64,000 nt of DNA from Arthrobacter sp. AZCC_0090 (lineage in GTDB: Bacteria > Actinomycetota > Actinomycetes > Actinomycetales > Micrococcaceae): positions 372,001 through 436,000 of the forward strand of contig NZ_JACHEE010000001.1 of NCBI RefSeq assembly GCF_014207375.1, in the 5' to 3' direction. The translations under genes were made by a program, and so were the position numbers. This document shows positions 35,138-44,208 of this stretch, in pieces (the first letter of the stretch is position 1; the number at the start of each line of letters is the position of its first letter). Under the pieces are notes generated by a model. The model saw only the letters and a list, made by a program, of their open reading frames with translations, was not told the origin of the DNA and did not search any database.

Positions 35138-36613
35138 CTAACCGACGGATCCTTCCATCTGCAGTTCAATCAGGCGGTTGAGTTCAAGGGCGTATTCCAT
35201 CGGCAACTCACGGGCAATCGGCTCAATGAAGCCGCGCACGATCATGGCCATGGCCTCGTCCTCGGGCATACCGCGGGACATCAGATAGAAGAGCTGCTCC
35301 TCACTGACTCGGGAAACGGTGGCCTCGTGACCCATCACCACGTCATCCTCGCGGATGTCGATGTAGGGATAGGTGTCGGAACGGGAAATGGTGTCTACCA
35401 ACAAGGCGTCACAACGCACGGTGTTGGCGGAGTGCTTGGCGCCTTCACGGACCTGGACCAGGCCTCGGTAGGCTGCACGACCGCCGCCGCGTGCCACGGA
35501 CTTGGAGATGATGGAGCTCTTGGTGTTCGGAGCAATGTGGACCATCTTGGAACCGGTGTCCTGGTGCTGGCCTTCGCCTGCGAAGGCGATGGACAGGGTC
35601 TCACCCTTGGCGTGCTCGCCAACCAGGTAGACAGCCGGGTACTTCATGGTCACCTTGGAGCCGATGTTGCCATCGATCCATTCCATGGTGGCGCCCTCTT
35701 CGCAGATGGCGCGCTTGGTGACCAGGTTGTATACATTGGTGGACCAGTTCTGGATGGTCGTGTAGCGGACGCGGGCGCCCTTCTTCACGATGATTTCCAC
35801 CACGGCGGAGTGCAACGAGTCCGAGGTGTAGATCGGCGCGGTGCAGCCTTCGATGTAGTGGACATAGGAATCCTCGTCCGCAATGATCAGGGTGCGCTCG
35901 AACTGGCCCATGTTTTCCGTGTTGATGCGGAAGTAGGCCTGCAACGGAATGTCCACGTGGACGCCCTTGGGGACGTACACGAAGGAACCGCCGGACCACA
36001 CAGCCGTGTTCAGGGAAGCGAACTTGTTGTCGCCCACCGGAATAATGGTGCCGAAGTACTCCTGGAAGATCTCCGGGTGCTCGCGAAGCGCAGTATCGGT
36101 GTCCAGGAAGATGACACCCTGCTTCTCAAGGTCCTCACGAATCTGGTGGTACACCACCTCGGATTCGTACTGTGCCGCCACACCGGACACGAGGCGGCTG
36201 CGCTCAGCTTCCGGGATGCCCAGCTTCTCATAGGTGTTGCGGATGTCCTCGGGGAGGTCTTCCCACGTGGCAGCCTGCTTCTCCGTGGAGCGCACGAAGT
36301 ACTTGATGTTGTCGAAGTCGATGCCCGAGAGGTCCGCACCCCATGTGGGCATGGGCTTGCGGTCGAAGTACTTCAAGCCCTTCAAGCGGAGGTCCAGCAT
36401 CCATTCCGGCTCGCTCTTCTTGGCCGAAATGTCGCGGACTACATCTTCGTTGAGACCACGGCGCGCATTGGCGCCGACGTCGTTCTTGTCAGCCCATCCG
36501 TACTCATAGTTGCCAATACCGTGCAGCTCGGGATTCTTCTCCAGAATCTCCGAGATCACAGCACCGTCAGCTAGCGCTTTCTCTGCTGTTCCTTCAGCTA
36601 ATTGACCCGTCAT
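35138..36613 (-). CDS. sufB: Fe-S cluster assembly scaffold protein SufB
   Basis: A 491-residue scaffold protein on which clusters are built with SufC and SufD. Recognisable segments are [60 protein letters not shown] and the C-terminal [20 protein letters not shown] with [20 protein letters not shown]. There is no intein, unlike the M. tuberculosis homologue. ATG 36613 is chosen because AGAAAGG lies just upstream. The longer in-frame extension would overlap sufR. sufR ends 11 bases upstream, so it leads the operon. Confidence 0.96.
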   Translation of the reverse strand: MTGQLAEGTAEKALADGAVISEILEKNPELHGIGNYEYGWADKNDVGANARRGLNEDVVRDISAKKSEPEWMLDLRLKGLKYFDRKPMPTWGADLSGIDFDNIKYFVRSTEKQAATWEDLPEDIRNTYEKLGIPEAERSRLVSGVAAQYESEVVYHQIREDLEKQGVIFLDTDTALREHPEIFQEYFGTIIPVGDNKFASLNTAVWSGGSFVYVPKGVHVDIPLQAYFRINTENMGQFERTLIIADEDSYVHYIEGCTAPIYTSDSLHSAVVEIIVKKGARVRYTTIQNWSTNVYNLVTKRAICEEGATMEWIDGNIGSKVTMKYPAVYLVGEHAKGETLSIAFAGEGQHQDTGSKMVHIAPNTKSSIISKSVARGGGRAAYRGLVQVREGAKHSANTVRCDALLVDTISRSDTYPYIDIREDDVVMGHEATVSRVSEEQLFYLMSRGMPEDEAMAMIVRGFIEPIARELPMEYALELNRLIELQMEGSVG

Positions 36614-36624
36614 CACGGCCTTTC

Positions 36625-37437
36625 TTACTGATTGTTGGATTCGACATGGGGCGATGCTGGCAACTTCGGAAACCCGAGGGCTTCCTTGGCGGCTGGCCTG
36701 CCGGTAGGAATGTGGGTGGTGCAGACGTGGCCGCCCTGCGCGAGGGTGGAGAGCCTGCGGACATCGACGCCGACCAAACGGGAAAACAGTTCGGTCTCTG
36801 TGTCGCAAAAAACGGGAAATTCGGCGGCAAGTTGCTGGATGGGGCAGTGTCCCTGGCACAACTGGACACTGGAGAGGGAAGCCGGCAACGGAGCTTTGGT
36901 CTCGATGGAGGCTGCGGAAGCAACATATCCATCGCGGCTCAGAGCCTTTGACAGTGCCATCGCCCGGGCAGTGATGTCCGAGCCCGCGAGGTCCACTTCC
37001 GGCGCGTAGCGCTGCTCCATTTCGGCAAAGCGCTCTACTGCATAGTCCCTGACTGCTTCTTCGCCCACAAGGTCCCGCAGCCGCCGAAGCGCGGAACTTG
37101 CAATGTTAAGGTAGTCATCTCCGAGCTTCGACTGGCCTTGGGAGCTGAGGACGTAGCGACGGGCAGGACGGCCCGCACCGGCCCCTGCCTTCGCGACGCG
37201 CTTCACCTCGATGACCCCGGCACGCTGAAGGTGATCCAGGTGCCGGCGGACTGCTGCCGGGGTGAAGCCCAGCATGTCGCCAAGTTCAGCCGCGCTGACG
37301 GGGCCGTGCTCCAACACGGCGTTGAGAACACGGTCTCTGGTGCGGTCTTCCGCATCGGCCGCGCCCACGGCGGTGCCGCCGGGCACAGGCATGACTGCGC
37401 GGTGCCGCGTTGCGGGCACAGAAACAGAACTCCTCAT
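36625..37437 (-). CDS. sufR: SufR-type Fe-S-sensing transcriptional regulator
   Basis: A 270-residue regulator with a winged helix at about 36-80 ([20 protein letters not shown]). A C-terminal sensor domain has four cysteines, Cys194, Cys198, Cys211 and Cys239 (CQGHC, then FPVFC, then HVCTTH), suited to ligate an Fe-S cluster. Related SufR proteins repress the SUF operon when their cluster is intact. ATG 37437 is chosen because longer forms read into a promoter-like TTGCCT-16-TAAATT. It is the first gene of the operon, so it probably regulates itself. Confidence 0.93.
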   Translation of the reverse strand: MRSSVSVPATRHRAVMPVPGGTAVGAADAEDRTRDRVLNAVLEHGPVSAAELGDMLGFTPAAVRRHLDHLQRAGVIEVKRVAKAGAGAGRPARRYVLSSQGQSKLGDDYLNIASSALRRLRDLVGEEAVRDYAVERFAEMEQRYAPEVDLAGSDITARAMALSKALSRDGYVASAASIETKAPLPASLSSVQLCQGHCPIQQLAAEFPVFCDTETELFSRLVGVDVRRLSTLAQGGHVCTTHIPTGRPAAKEALGFPKLPASPHVESNNQ

Positions 37438-37462
37438 GGAATACACAACACAATCATGTCGT

Positions 37463-37490
37463 AATTTAGTCCGCGCATCCAGTAAGGCAA
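37463..37490 (-). promoter_or_regulatory. Candidate sufR-suf operon promoter
   Basis: On the minus strand TTGCCT (37490-37485) and TAAATT (37468-37463) are 16 bases apart, 26 bases upstream of the sufR ATG. The sequence between the -10 and the ATG contains TTGTGTTGTGT, a possible SufR contact, though no perfect palindrome is visible. Confidence 0.45.
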
Positions 37491-37502
37491 GGCTGGCCTG
37501 CA

Positions 37503-37537
37503 GCACCCTGCCCGCGGCACCCTGCCCGCGGCACCCT
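37503..37537. repeat. 14-bp tandem repeat, two and a half copies, between sufR and an ABC gene
   Basis: GCACCCTGCCCGCG occurs at 37503-37516 and 37517-37530, and its first seven bases recur at 37531-37537. It lies between the sufR promoter candidate and the divergent TAGAAT element of the ABC gene. Confidence 0.7.
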
Positions 37538-37549
37538 TACTACTTCACG

Positions 37550-37555
37550 TAGAAT
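37550..37555 (+). promoter_or_regulatory. -10 element TAGAAT, probable leaderless promoter of the ABC exporter operon
   Basis: TAGAAT ends six bases before GTG 37562. No ribosome site is present, so transcription probably starts on the start codon. Confidence 0.55.
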
Positions 37556-37561
37556 ACTTTG

Positions 37562-38527
37562 GTGCGATCCCCCGAATCCCCTGTCCTCACTATCGATGGA
37601 CTCATCAAGGACGTCGGCCCGCTGGCTTCCCTTGACGGCAAGATGCTCCGGGTGGTCAGCGGACTGTCAATGTTTGCAGAACGCGGCCAGATCACTGCGT
37701 TGTTGGGTGCCAATGGCGCAGGCAAAACAACCACCCTCGAATGCGCGCAGGGCCTTCAAAAGCGTACCGGCGGCCGCATCGAACTGCTTGGCCAGGACCC
37801 CGACACGGCCGGAGCGAGCCTTCGCTCGCGCGTCGGTGTGATGTTACAGGATGGGGGCCTGCCGCCGTCGGCCCGTCCCATCCCCTTGCTTCGGCACATT
37901 GCGGGCATGTACCAAAGCCCCTTGCCCTTGGACGGCCTCGTGGAACGGCTGGGCATCGATACCTTCAGCCGCACCGGCGTCCGCCGGTTGTCCGGAGGGC
38001 AGAAGCAACGGCTGTCGCTTGCCGCGGCCCTGATCGGTAATCCCGAAGTCCTTTTCCTCGACGAGCCCAGCGCGGGCTTGGATCCCCAGTCCCGCCAGAT
38101 CGTCTTCGAGCTTATCGCCGAACTGCGGGATGCAGGCATGGGCATCATCCTGACCACGCACCTCATGGACGATGCCCAGAGGCTTGCAGACTACGTGTAC
38201 ATCATCGACGCCGGACGCAACGTCGCAGAGGGAACGGTCGCCGACTTGCTGAGCCACGGCCACGAGGCCATGGACGGGGTTACCGAACGCACCCTTTTCT
38301 TTGATGCTCCCGCCGGTCTCGACATCGCTGCGGCCATCGGTGACGACCTGACCATCACCGAAACGCGGGCGGGCAGTTACTCCGTTGCGGGAACCCTCAC
38401 ACCTCAACACTTGGCGAAACTCACGGCCTGGTGGGCGGGGAAGGGCATCATGCCGGCGTCCCTCCGCTTGGAGGCACGCAGCTTGGAAGACGTCTTCCTG
38501 GACATCTCCGGAAGGGACATCAGATGA
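37562..38527 (+). CDS. ABC transporter ATP-binding protein (ABC-2 type exporter), next to ctaA
   Basis: A 321-residue ATPase: Walker A LGANGAGKTTT (about 48-58), signature LSGGQKQRLSLAAAL, Walker B LFLDEPSAGLDPQS and switch histidine in TTHLMDDAQRLAD. The C-terminal 90 residues hold the extra domain common in drug and polysaccharide exporters. It overlaps the permease gene by four bases. The order sufR, ABC ATPase, permease, ctaA also occurs in M. tuberculosis (Rv1460, Rv1458c-Rv1456c), which suggests a role connected to heme or cytochrome biogenesis. The substrate is unknown. Confidence 0.9.
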   Translation: MRSPESPVLTIDGLIKDVGPLASLDGKMLRVVSGLSMFAERGQITALLGANGAGKTTTLECAQGLQKRTGGRIELLGQDPDTAGASLRSRVGVMLQDGGLPPSARPIPLLRHIAGMYQSPLPLDGLVERLGIDTFSRTGVRRLSGGQKQRLSLAAALIGNPEVLFLDEPSAGLDPQSRQIVFELIAELRDAGMGIILTTHLMDDAQRLADYVYIIDAGRNVAEGTVADLLSHGHEAMDGVTERTLFFDAPAGLDIAAAIGDDLTITETRAGSYSVAGTLTPQHLAKLTAWWAGKGIMPASLRLEARSLEDVFLDISGRDIR

Positions 38528-39300
38528 CCAGCGCAACCCCCACACTCACCACACCCCACGCCGGACCGGCTCCCCTTCTGCGCAGGATCCTGCTCCAAGG
38601 CCGCTACGAGACCTTAACTATGATCCGAAACGGCGAACAGCTGATCCTCGCGGTGATCATGCCCCTGTTGGCCCTGGTGGGACTCACGGTCACACCGCTT
38701 CTTGATGGCCTCGGCGGCAATCGCGTGGACATCGCGACGCCCGGCATTCTCGCCTTGTGTGCCATGTCCACGGCATTCACCGGCCAAGGCATCGCTACCG
38801 GCTTCGACCGCCGCTACGGCGTACTGCGCTTCCTCTCCACCACTCCCCTGGGCCGGATCGGCCTCATCGCCGGAAAGATCCTGGCCGTGTTGGCTGTCCT
38901 GGTCCTCCAGGTGCTGGTGGTGGGCGGCGTGGCGGCTTTGCTGGGCTGGCAGCCACGTCCCGAAGGTTGGCTTCCCGGCCTGGGGCTGCTGGTCCTCGGC
39001 GCTGCCGCCTTCACAGCGCTCGGACTCTTGGTTGCCGGCACCGTTCGGCCGGAGGCAACCCTCGCCATCACGAACCTACTCTGGATCCTGTTGGGCGCCC
39101 TCGGAGGAATCGTGGTTCCCGCCGAGCGCTTGCCGGTTCTGGCCCAGAACATCGTGCATTTCCTGCCGTCCGGCGCCTTGGGGCAATCGCTCCGGGACGC
39201 GTTCCTCCATGGCAGCGTCTCCCTGCCCTACGTTCTTGTGCTGCTGCTGTGGACCATTGTCCCTGGCGCGGCCGCCGTCCGCTGGTTCAAATGGAACTGA
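38524..39300 (+). CDS. ABC-2 type transporter permease
   Basis: A 258-residue membrane protein with six hydrophobic segments, for example LILAVIMPLLALVGLTV and KILAVLAVLVLQVLVVGGVA. The LGRIGLIAGKILAV region resembles the conserved ABC-2 loop contacting the ATPase. ATG 38524 overlaps the ATPase stop codon (ATGA), so the two subunits are translated together. ctaA follows 60 bases later on the same strand. The exported compound is not known. Confidence 0.9.
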   Translation: MTSATPTLTTPHAGPAPLLRRILLQGRYETLTMIRNGEQLILAVIMPLLALVGLTVTPLLDGLGGNRVDIATPGILALCAMSTAFTGQGIATGFDRRYGVLRFLSTTPLGRIGLIAGKILAVLAVLVLQVLVVGGVAALLGWQPRPEGWLPGLGLLVLGAAAFTALGLLVAGTVRPEATLAITNLLWILLGALGGIVVPAERLPVLAQNIVHFLPSGALGQSLRDAFLHGSVSLPYVLVLLLWTIVPGAAAVRWFKWN

Positions 39301-39359
39301 GCGTCCCTTTGTGGAACCGAACCGTCAGCGTGAATTGAGTACCGAGAATTGAGAAAACT

Positions 39360-40304
39360 GTGAGCACGGCTTCCCGCCTCCCGAAGTCCATCCAGCAGTT
39401 GACCGCCAAGCTCCCCACGGAAGTCAACAGCACCATTCGCAGGCTGGCGATGTTGTCCCTGATCGGCCAGGTGGTCCTGGTGGTCACCGGCGGCGCGGTC
39501 CGGCTGACATCCTCAGGGCTCGGCTGCCCGACATGGCCGCGCTGCACCAGCGGTTCCCTCGTGAACACTCCGGAGATGGGCATCCACGGCTTCATCGAAT
39601 TCGGCAACCGCATGCTGACATTCGCCTTGGCGGCCATCGCCGTCCTGATGCTGGTGTATTTGTGGAACCTCCGCAAGGAACGTCGCGACCTTTTCCTCTT
39701 GGCAGTGGGTCTGCTCGCCAGCATCCCGGCACAGGCCATCATCGGCGGCATCACCGTACTGTCCAATCTGAACCCCTGGGTTGTCGGACTGCATTTCCTC
39801 GTTTCGATGGCCTTGGTCGTCTTTTCCACGCTCCTGGTCAACCGCGCCTATGGCCGGACCGGCCGCTTCATGAAACGGCCGTTGGCACCGATCCCGGGCG
39901 CGATGAGCCCGGTCATGACCGCCGTCGCGTTCTTCTCGGCGGTTGCCGTGTGCTTGGGCGTCGTGGTGACTGGCGCCGGACCGCACGCCGGAGACGCCAA
40001 CGCCCCCCGTAACGACCTCGACTGGGACCTTTTCTCTCACATCCACGCAGTGCCGGCGTACCTCATCACGGCGGGTGCCCTGTTCGCCGTCTACTTCGTG
40101 TTGCGCAAAGGAATCACCGGCCCGTTCCGCACTGCGACGCTGACGCTGCTCGCTGTGACCGTCCTGCAAGCCGTCATTGGCTTCACGCAGTACTACAACG
40201 GCATTCCCGCCCTCCTGGTCGGAGCGCACATGCTGGGGGCCGCCTTACTTATGAGTGCCGCGACCAACGCGGCAGATGTGGCGCGCTTCAGCCCGAAGGC
40301 CTAG
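39360..40304 (+). CDS. ctaA: Heme A synthase (COX15/CtaA)
   Basis: A 314-residue membrane protein with eight predicted helices, which oxidises the C8 methyl of heme O to make heme A. The first half has VVTGGAVRLTSSGLGCPTWP with the paired cysteines of Gram-positive CtaA (GCPTWPRC), and heme-ligand histidines lie in IHGFIEFGNR and GLHFLVSMAL. The second half repeats the fold, with HIHAVPAYLIT and VGAHMLGAALL. Start is GTG 39360, with weak upstream signals. The gene faces ctaB, which makes its substrate, across a 272-base repeat-rich gap. Confidence 0.94.
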   Translation: MSTASRLPKSIQQLTAKLPTEVNSTIRRLAMLSLIGQVVLVVTGGAVRLTSSGLGCPTWPRCTSGSLVNTPEMGIHGFIEFGNRMLTFALAAIAVLMLVYLWNLRKERRDLFLLAVGLLASIPAQAIIGGITVLSNLNPWVVGLHFLVSMALVVFSTLLVNRAYGRTGRFMKRPLAPIPGAMSPVMTAVAFFSAVAVCLGVVVTGAGPHAGDANAPRNDLDWDLFSHIHAVPAYLITAGALFAVYFVLRKGITGPFRTATLTLLAVTVLQAVIGFTQYYNGIPALLVGAHMLGAALLMSAATNAADVARFSPKA

Positions 40305-40340
40305 CACGCCCGTTCCCAAGCCCCGGCCCCAGTCCCGAGC

Positions 40341-40543
40341 CCCACGCTCGCTCACATATCAAGCGTTTAACCCCGACCCTCCATCAGGTATAGGTCCCCA
40401 AACCCAAACGCTCGCGCAGATATCACGCCGCAAACCCAAACGCTCGATCAGATCCGAGAAGACGAAAACCCTCCCCTACGCAGCTGGACTGGTACATACG
40501 TGAGGGAGGGTTTGTCATATGGGCCACATACGTGAGCGAGCGT
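40341..40543. repeat. Cluster of related short repeats in the ctaA-ctaB gap
   Basis: The motif ACGCTCG followed by a variable NTCA and TAT-like stretch appears at 40344-40360, 40408-40424 and 40440-40455. It recurs inverted at 40524-40543, where the minus strand reads ACGCTCGCTCACGTATGTGG. A further inverted relative (CTCACGTATGT on the minus strand) lies at 40494-40504. AAACCC follows or precedes several of them. The whole gap between the convergent genes is made of these units and one terminator hairpin. It resembles a mosaic of extragenic repeats. Confidence 0.6.
40466..40513. terminator. Terminator hairpin between convergent ctaA and ctaB
   Basis: AAACCCTCCC (40466-40475) pairs perfectly with GGGAGGGTTT (40504-40513). 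CTACG and CGTGA next to the stem extend it imperfectly. T- and A-rich flanks on both sides allow bidirectional use. Confidence 0.65.
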
Positions 40544-40576
40544 CCCAAGGTGACGGGGGCGTCAGTCGCCGACGAT

Positions 40577-41539
40577 CTAGCTGCCGATGATCGGGGAACC
40601 GATGAACGGATCCACCGCGAGGGCAATGAAGAGAAGCGTCAGGTAGCTGATGGAGCCGTGGAAGACCTTCATGGCTCCCTTGTTCGAGACGTCGCCGCCC
40701 TGTGCCCGGTTGTAGAGGGCGTGGGATTCATACAGGAACCAGGCGCCCGCGAGGACGGCAGCGATGGTGTACACCCAACCCGCTCGGCCCACCGGCACCA
40801 AAAGCAGCGAGCACACAACCATGGCCCAGGCGTACAGCACCACCTGGACAGAAACCACCTTGGCACCGGCAATGGCACCCAGCATGGGGACGTTGGCGTT
40901 GCGGTAGTCCTCGCCGTAGCGCATGGACAGCGGCCAGTAGTGCGGAGGAGTCCACAGGAAGATCACCATGAAGAGCACGACGGCGGGCCACTCAACAGTG
41001 TTTGTTACCGCCGCCCAGGCGATCAGCACCGGGAAGCAGCCGGCCGCACCGCCCCACACGATGTTCTGAGCCGTACGGCGTTTGAGGATCATGGTGTAGA
41101 TGACAACGTAGAAAACAATCGCACCGAGGCCAAGCCATGCCGAAAGCGGATTTGCCCCAAGCCACAGAATGGCGATGGAGGCCGCCCCAAGGACCCAAGC
41201 GAAGACGAGTGCTTCCCGGGGGGTGACTTCGCCCGTCACGAGGGGCCGCTTTTCGGTCCGGTGCATCAGCTTGTCGATGTCACGGTCGATGTAACAGTTG
41301 AAGACCCCTGCGCTGCCGGCTGCGAAGGCGCCACCCACCAACGTGGCCAGAATCAAGCCGACGGAGGGAAAGCCCCGCTGCGCGAAGATCATGGTGGGCA
41401 GGGTGCTGACCAGCAGCAACTCGATCACGCGGGGTTTGGTCAGTGCCAGATACGCCTTGAACTTACGGGACATTCCGCTCTTCCCCACAGCCGGGGAGGC
41501 GTTGACGGGCGTATCTGTTGTGCTCACGTTGGCAGTCAC
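40577..41539 (-). CDS. ctaB: Protoheme IX farnesyltransferase (heme O synthase)
   Basis: A 320-residue UbiA-family membrane prenyltransferase that adds farnesyl to heme B, giving heme O. The first aspartate-rich motif [20 protein letters not shown] (about 80-99) and the second region YKNANVPM-like, here [13 protein letters not shown], are present, with nine helices. The N-terminal 25 residues are hydrophilic. Start GTG 41539 is the best supported by length, though a GTG four codons later is possible. It is divergent from tkt across a 485-base intergenic region. The order ctaB-tkt-tal matches other actinobacteria. Confidence 0.94.
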   Translation of the reverse strand: MTANVSTTDTPVNASPAVGKSGMSRKFKAYLALTKPRVIELLLVSTLPTMIFAQRGFPSVGLILATLVGGAFAAGSAGVFNCYIDRDIDKLMHRTEKRPLVTGEVTPREALVFAWVLGAASIAILWLGANPLSAWLGLGAIVFYVVIYTMILKRRTAQNIVWGGAAGCFPVLIAWAAVTNTVEWPAVVLFMVIFLWTPPHYWPLSMRYGEDYRNANVPMLGAIAGAKVVSVQVVLYAWAMVVCSLLLVPVGRAGWVYTIAAVLAGAWFLYESHALYNRAQGGDVSNKGAMKVFHGSISYLTLLFIALAVDPFIGSPIIGS

Positions 41540-42024
41540 TCTGTTCTTTGCTCTGGTGTTCTCGCAGCGGCGGCGCCCGGTTCATCCGGCACCTCAAAAT
41601 CAGGGGCGCAGGGTGAAGCGTGGATTCAATCCGTGCTTTGGATCCGCGCTTTGGATGAAAGGCGCACTCGCCGCTGGTGGCCTCCAGATATCATACCGTG
41701 GCCCGTCCGACGCCACGGCACCCGGAACTTTCGCTTGTTTCCGAAAGTTCACCGGCACTTTGACGTCGCGGTGATTCATAAAACGGAATTTGCGTCCATT
41801 TTTTGAGATTCCCACCGTTTGGGGCCCGGAACCGGGCTAAGCTGTCTGCAGATCAGCTCACGCAGGTTTCCGAGAAAGCGCATTCTCAGATTTGCATGTC
41901 TGGATGATAGATCAACGTTTCAATGGTGAACGGCTGGTAGACACTCCGCAGCGGGCACCATCCTGTGCCCGAGGCTTGCCATGTGCCGTCACCCGCCGTC
42001 AGCACAGAGAGGGGCTCGGTTTAC
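41540..42024. other. 485-bp intergenic region between ctaB and tkt
   Basis: No convincing gene is present. Structures seen: a perfect 9-bp inverted repeat GAACTTTCG/CGAAAGTTC at 41725-41750; GCCCGG-AA-CCGGGC at 41824-41837 followed at once by TAAGCT (41838-41843), a possible tkt -10; and a hairpin GGGCAC-CATCCT-GTGCCC at 41953-41970 inside the tkt leader. Two very short start-stop frames occur in the leader, including a five-residue one at 41925. The long leader suggests regulated expression of the pentose phosphate operon. Confidence 0.6.
41725..41750. promoter_or_regulatory. Perfect 9-bp inverted repeat, candidate operator between ctaB and tkt
   Basis: GAACTTTCG (41725-41733) and CGAAAGTTC (41742-41750) are exact mirror complements with an 8-base spacer. 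The element lies 186 bases upstream of ctaB and about 88 bases upstream of the TAAGCT candidate for tkt. The size suits a dimeric regulator. Which protein binds is unknown. Confidence 0.5.
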
Positions 42025-44148
42025 GTGCCACATTTGGAAGAGCAAGAACTGACTTGGACCAGCCTGGACCAGCGCGCCGTGGACACCATCCGCGTTTTGG
42101 CCGCTGACGCCGTCGAGAAGGTCGGCAACGGTCACCCCGGCACGGCCATGAGCCTTGCACCCGCCGCATACCTTCTCTTCCAGAAGCTGATGCGCCACGA
42201 CCCGAAGCACCCTGACTGGATCGGCCGCGACCGTTTCATCCTGTCTCCCGGGCACACATCGCTGACCCTGTACATCCAGTTGTTCCTTTCCGGGTACGGC
42301 CTGGAGCTGAAGGACCTTGAGGCCCTGCGCACCTGGGGATCGCTGACCCCGGGCCACCCCGAATACAAGCACACTGCCGGTGTCGAAATCACCACGGGTC
42401 CGCTGGGCCAGGGCCTGGCCTCCTCGGTCGGGTTCGCGTACTCGCAGCGCCGCCAGCGCGGCCTGTTCGACGCCGATGCTCCCGCCGGCGAGAGCCCGTT
42501 CGACCACACCATCTGGGTCATCGCGTCCGACGGCGACCTCCAGGAAGGCGTGACCTCGGAGGCTTCTTCCCTGGCCGGGCACCAGGAACTGGGCAACCTC
42601 GTGGTGATTTATGACGAGAACCACATCTCCATCGAGGACGACACCGACATCGCCTTCACCGAGGATGTCCTGAAGCGCTACGAGGCCTACGGCTGGCACA
42701 CCCAGCGCGTGGACTGGACCAAGACCGGCGAATACGTCGAAGACGTCCAGGAGCTGTATTCGGCACTGCTGGCCGCGAAGGCCGAGACCTCCAAACCTTC
42801 CATCATTTCGCTGCGCACCATCATCGGTTACCCGGCTCCCAAGAAGCAGAACACCGGCAAGATCCACGGCTCCGCACTCGGAGCCGAAGAAGTCGCAGCA
42901 CTCAAGGGGGTCCTGGGCTTCGACCCCGAGCGTTCCTTCCAGGTTGACGAGGACGTCCTGGCGCACGCCCGTGCCGTTGTCGAGCGCGGCGCAGCCGAGC
43001 GCAGCGAATGGCAGGCATCCTTCGAGGCGTGGCAGACCGCCAACCCCGAGGGCGCGGCGCTGCTTGAGCGCATCGAGGCCAAGAAGCTTCCTGTTGAGCT
43101 CGACGCCGCGCTGCCGGCGTTCGAGGCCGGCAAGGAAGTCTCCACCCGCGCAGCCTCGGGCAAGGTCCTGAACGCCATTGGCCCGGTCCTTCCGGAACTG
43201 TGGGGCGGCTCGGCCGACCTTGCCGAGTCCAACAACACCACCATCGAGGGTTCGCCGTCGTTCATTCCGGCCTCGCGCTCCACCAGCGCGTGGAAGGGCA
43301 ACCCGTACGGCCGGGTCCTGCACTTCGGCATCCGCGAGCACGCCGCCGCTTCGATCGTGAACGGCATCTCGCTGCACGGCCGGACCCGGGCGTTCTCCGG
43401 TACCTTCCTGATCTTCAGTGACTACCAGCGCCCCGCGATCCGCCTTGGCGCCCTCATGGGCGTTCCGTCGCTGTACGTCTGGACCCACGACTCCATCGGT
43501 CTCGGGGAAGACGGCCCCACCCACCAGCCGGTGGAACAGCTGTCCACCCTTCGCGCCATTCCGGGCCTCGACGTGGTCCGTCCCGGCGATGCCAACGAGG
43601 TTGTCGCAGCATGGAAGGCCATGCTCGAAAACCACGAGAACCCGGCAGGCATCGTGTTGACCCGCCAGAACATCCCGACCTACGCACGCGGCGAAGGCGC
43701 TGCCGAGGGTGACACCTTCGGCTCCACCGCTGGCGTCGCGAAGGGCGGCTACGTCCTCGCCGAAGCATCCAAGGAGGGCAGGACGGTTCCCGCGCAGGTC
43801 ATCTTGATCGGTACCGGTTCCGAGGTCCAGCTCGCCGTGAACGCCCGCGAAGCGCTCCAAGCCGAAGGCATCGCCACGCGCGTTGTCTCCATGCCGTGCG
43901 TCGAGTGGTTCAACAAGCAGGACGCCGCATACCGTGAGTCCGTGCTTCCGGCCGCCGTCAAGGCCCGTGTCTCGGTCGAAGCAGGCCTGGCCCTGGGTTG
44001 GAAGGACTTCGTCGGCGATGCCGGCCGTTCCATCAGCCTCGAGCACTTCGGCGCCTCGGCAGACTACAAGCGCCTCTTCAAGGAGTTCGGCATCACGGCA
44101 GAAGCAGTCGCCGCCGCCGCCAAGGACTCCCTCGCTGGGTCTCGGTAG
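42025..44148 (+). CDS. tkt: Transketolase
   Basis: A 707-residue thiamine-diphosphate enzyme that moves two-carbon units between sugar phosphates. The N-terminal domain has GNGHPGTAMSLAP and the ThDP/metal motif region from VIASDGDLQEGVTSEASSLA. The pyrimidine-binding domain has the transketolase signature (EDGPTHQPVEQLSTLRAIPG). The C-terminal domain follows with LIGTGSEVQLAV. GTG 42025 is chosen because GAGAGGGG precedes it and the family's usual opening (LTWTSLDQRAVDTIR) follows soon after. It heads the six-gene pentose phosphate operon. Confidence 0.95.
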   Translation: MPHLEEQELTWTSLDQRAVDTIRVLAADAVEKVGNGHPGTAMSLAPAAYLLFQKLMRHDPKHPDWIGRDRFILSPGHTSLTLYIQLFLSGYGLELKDLEALRTWGSLTPGHPEYKHTAGVEITTGPLGQGLASSVGFAYSQRRQRGLFDADAPAGESPFDHTIWVIASDGDLQEGVTSEASSLAGHQELGNLVVIYDENHISIEDDTDIAFTEDVLKRYEAYGWHTQRVDWTKTGEYVEDVQELYSALLAAKAETSKPSIISLRTIIGYPAPKKQNTGKIHGSALGAEEVAALKGVLGFDPERSFQVDEDVLAHARAVVERGAAERSEWQASFEAWQTANPEGAALLERIEAKKLPVELDAALPAFEAGKEVSTRAASGKVLNAIGPVLPELWGGSADLAESNNTTIEGSPSFIPASRSTSAWKGNPYGRVLHFGIREHAAASIVNGISLHGRTRAFSGTFLIFSDYQRPAIRLGALMGVPSLYVWTHDSIGLGEDGPTHQPVEQLSTLRAIPGLDVVRPGDANEVVAAWKAMLENHENPAGIVLTRQNIPTYARGEGAAEGDTFGSTAGVAKGGYVLAEASKEGRTVPAQVILIGTGSEVQLAVNAREALQAEGIATRVVSMPCVEWFNKQDAAYRESVLPAAVKARVSVEAGLALGWKDFVGDAGRSISLEHFGASADYKRLFKEFGITAEAVAAAAKDSLAGSR

Positions 44149-44208
44149 CTGAAACCCGCCTGAGACGAATCCGACTGCAACGAACAGATTTCCAAGGAGA
44201 TTAAAGAA

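Noticed and set aside
36614..36859. 82-residue extension of SufB
   Set aside because: It overlaps sufR coding sequence in another frame, and a good ribosome site lies before ATG 36613.
40341..40543. Possible CRISPR array
   Set aside because: Repeat units differ in length and orientation, spacing is irregular, and no cas genes are present.
41600..41815. A 71-codon minus-strand frame in the ctaB-tkt gap
   Set aside because: No ribosome site or recognisable fold, and it crosses the 9-bp inverted repeat. I treat the region as regulatory.
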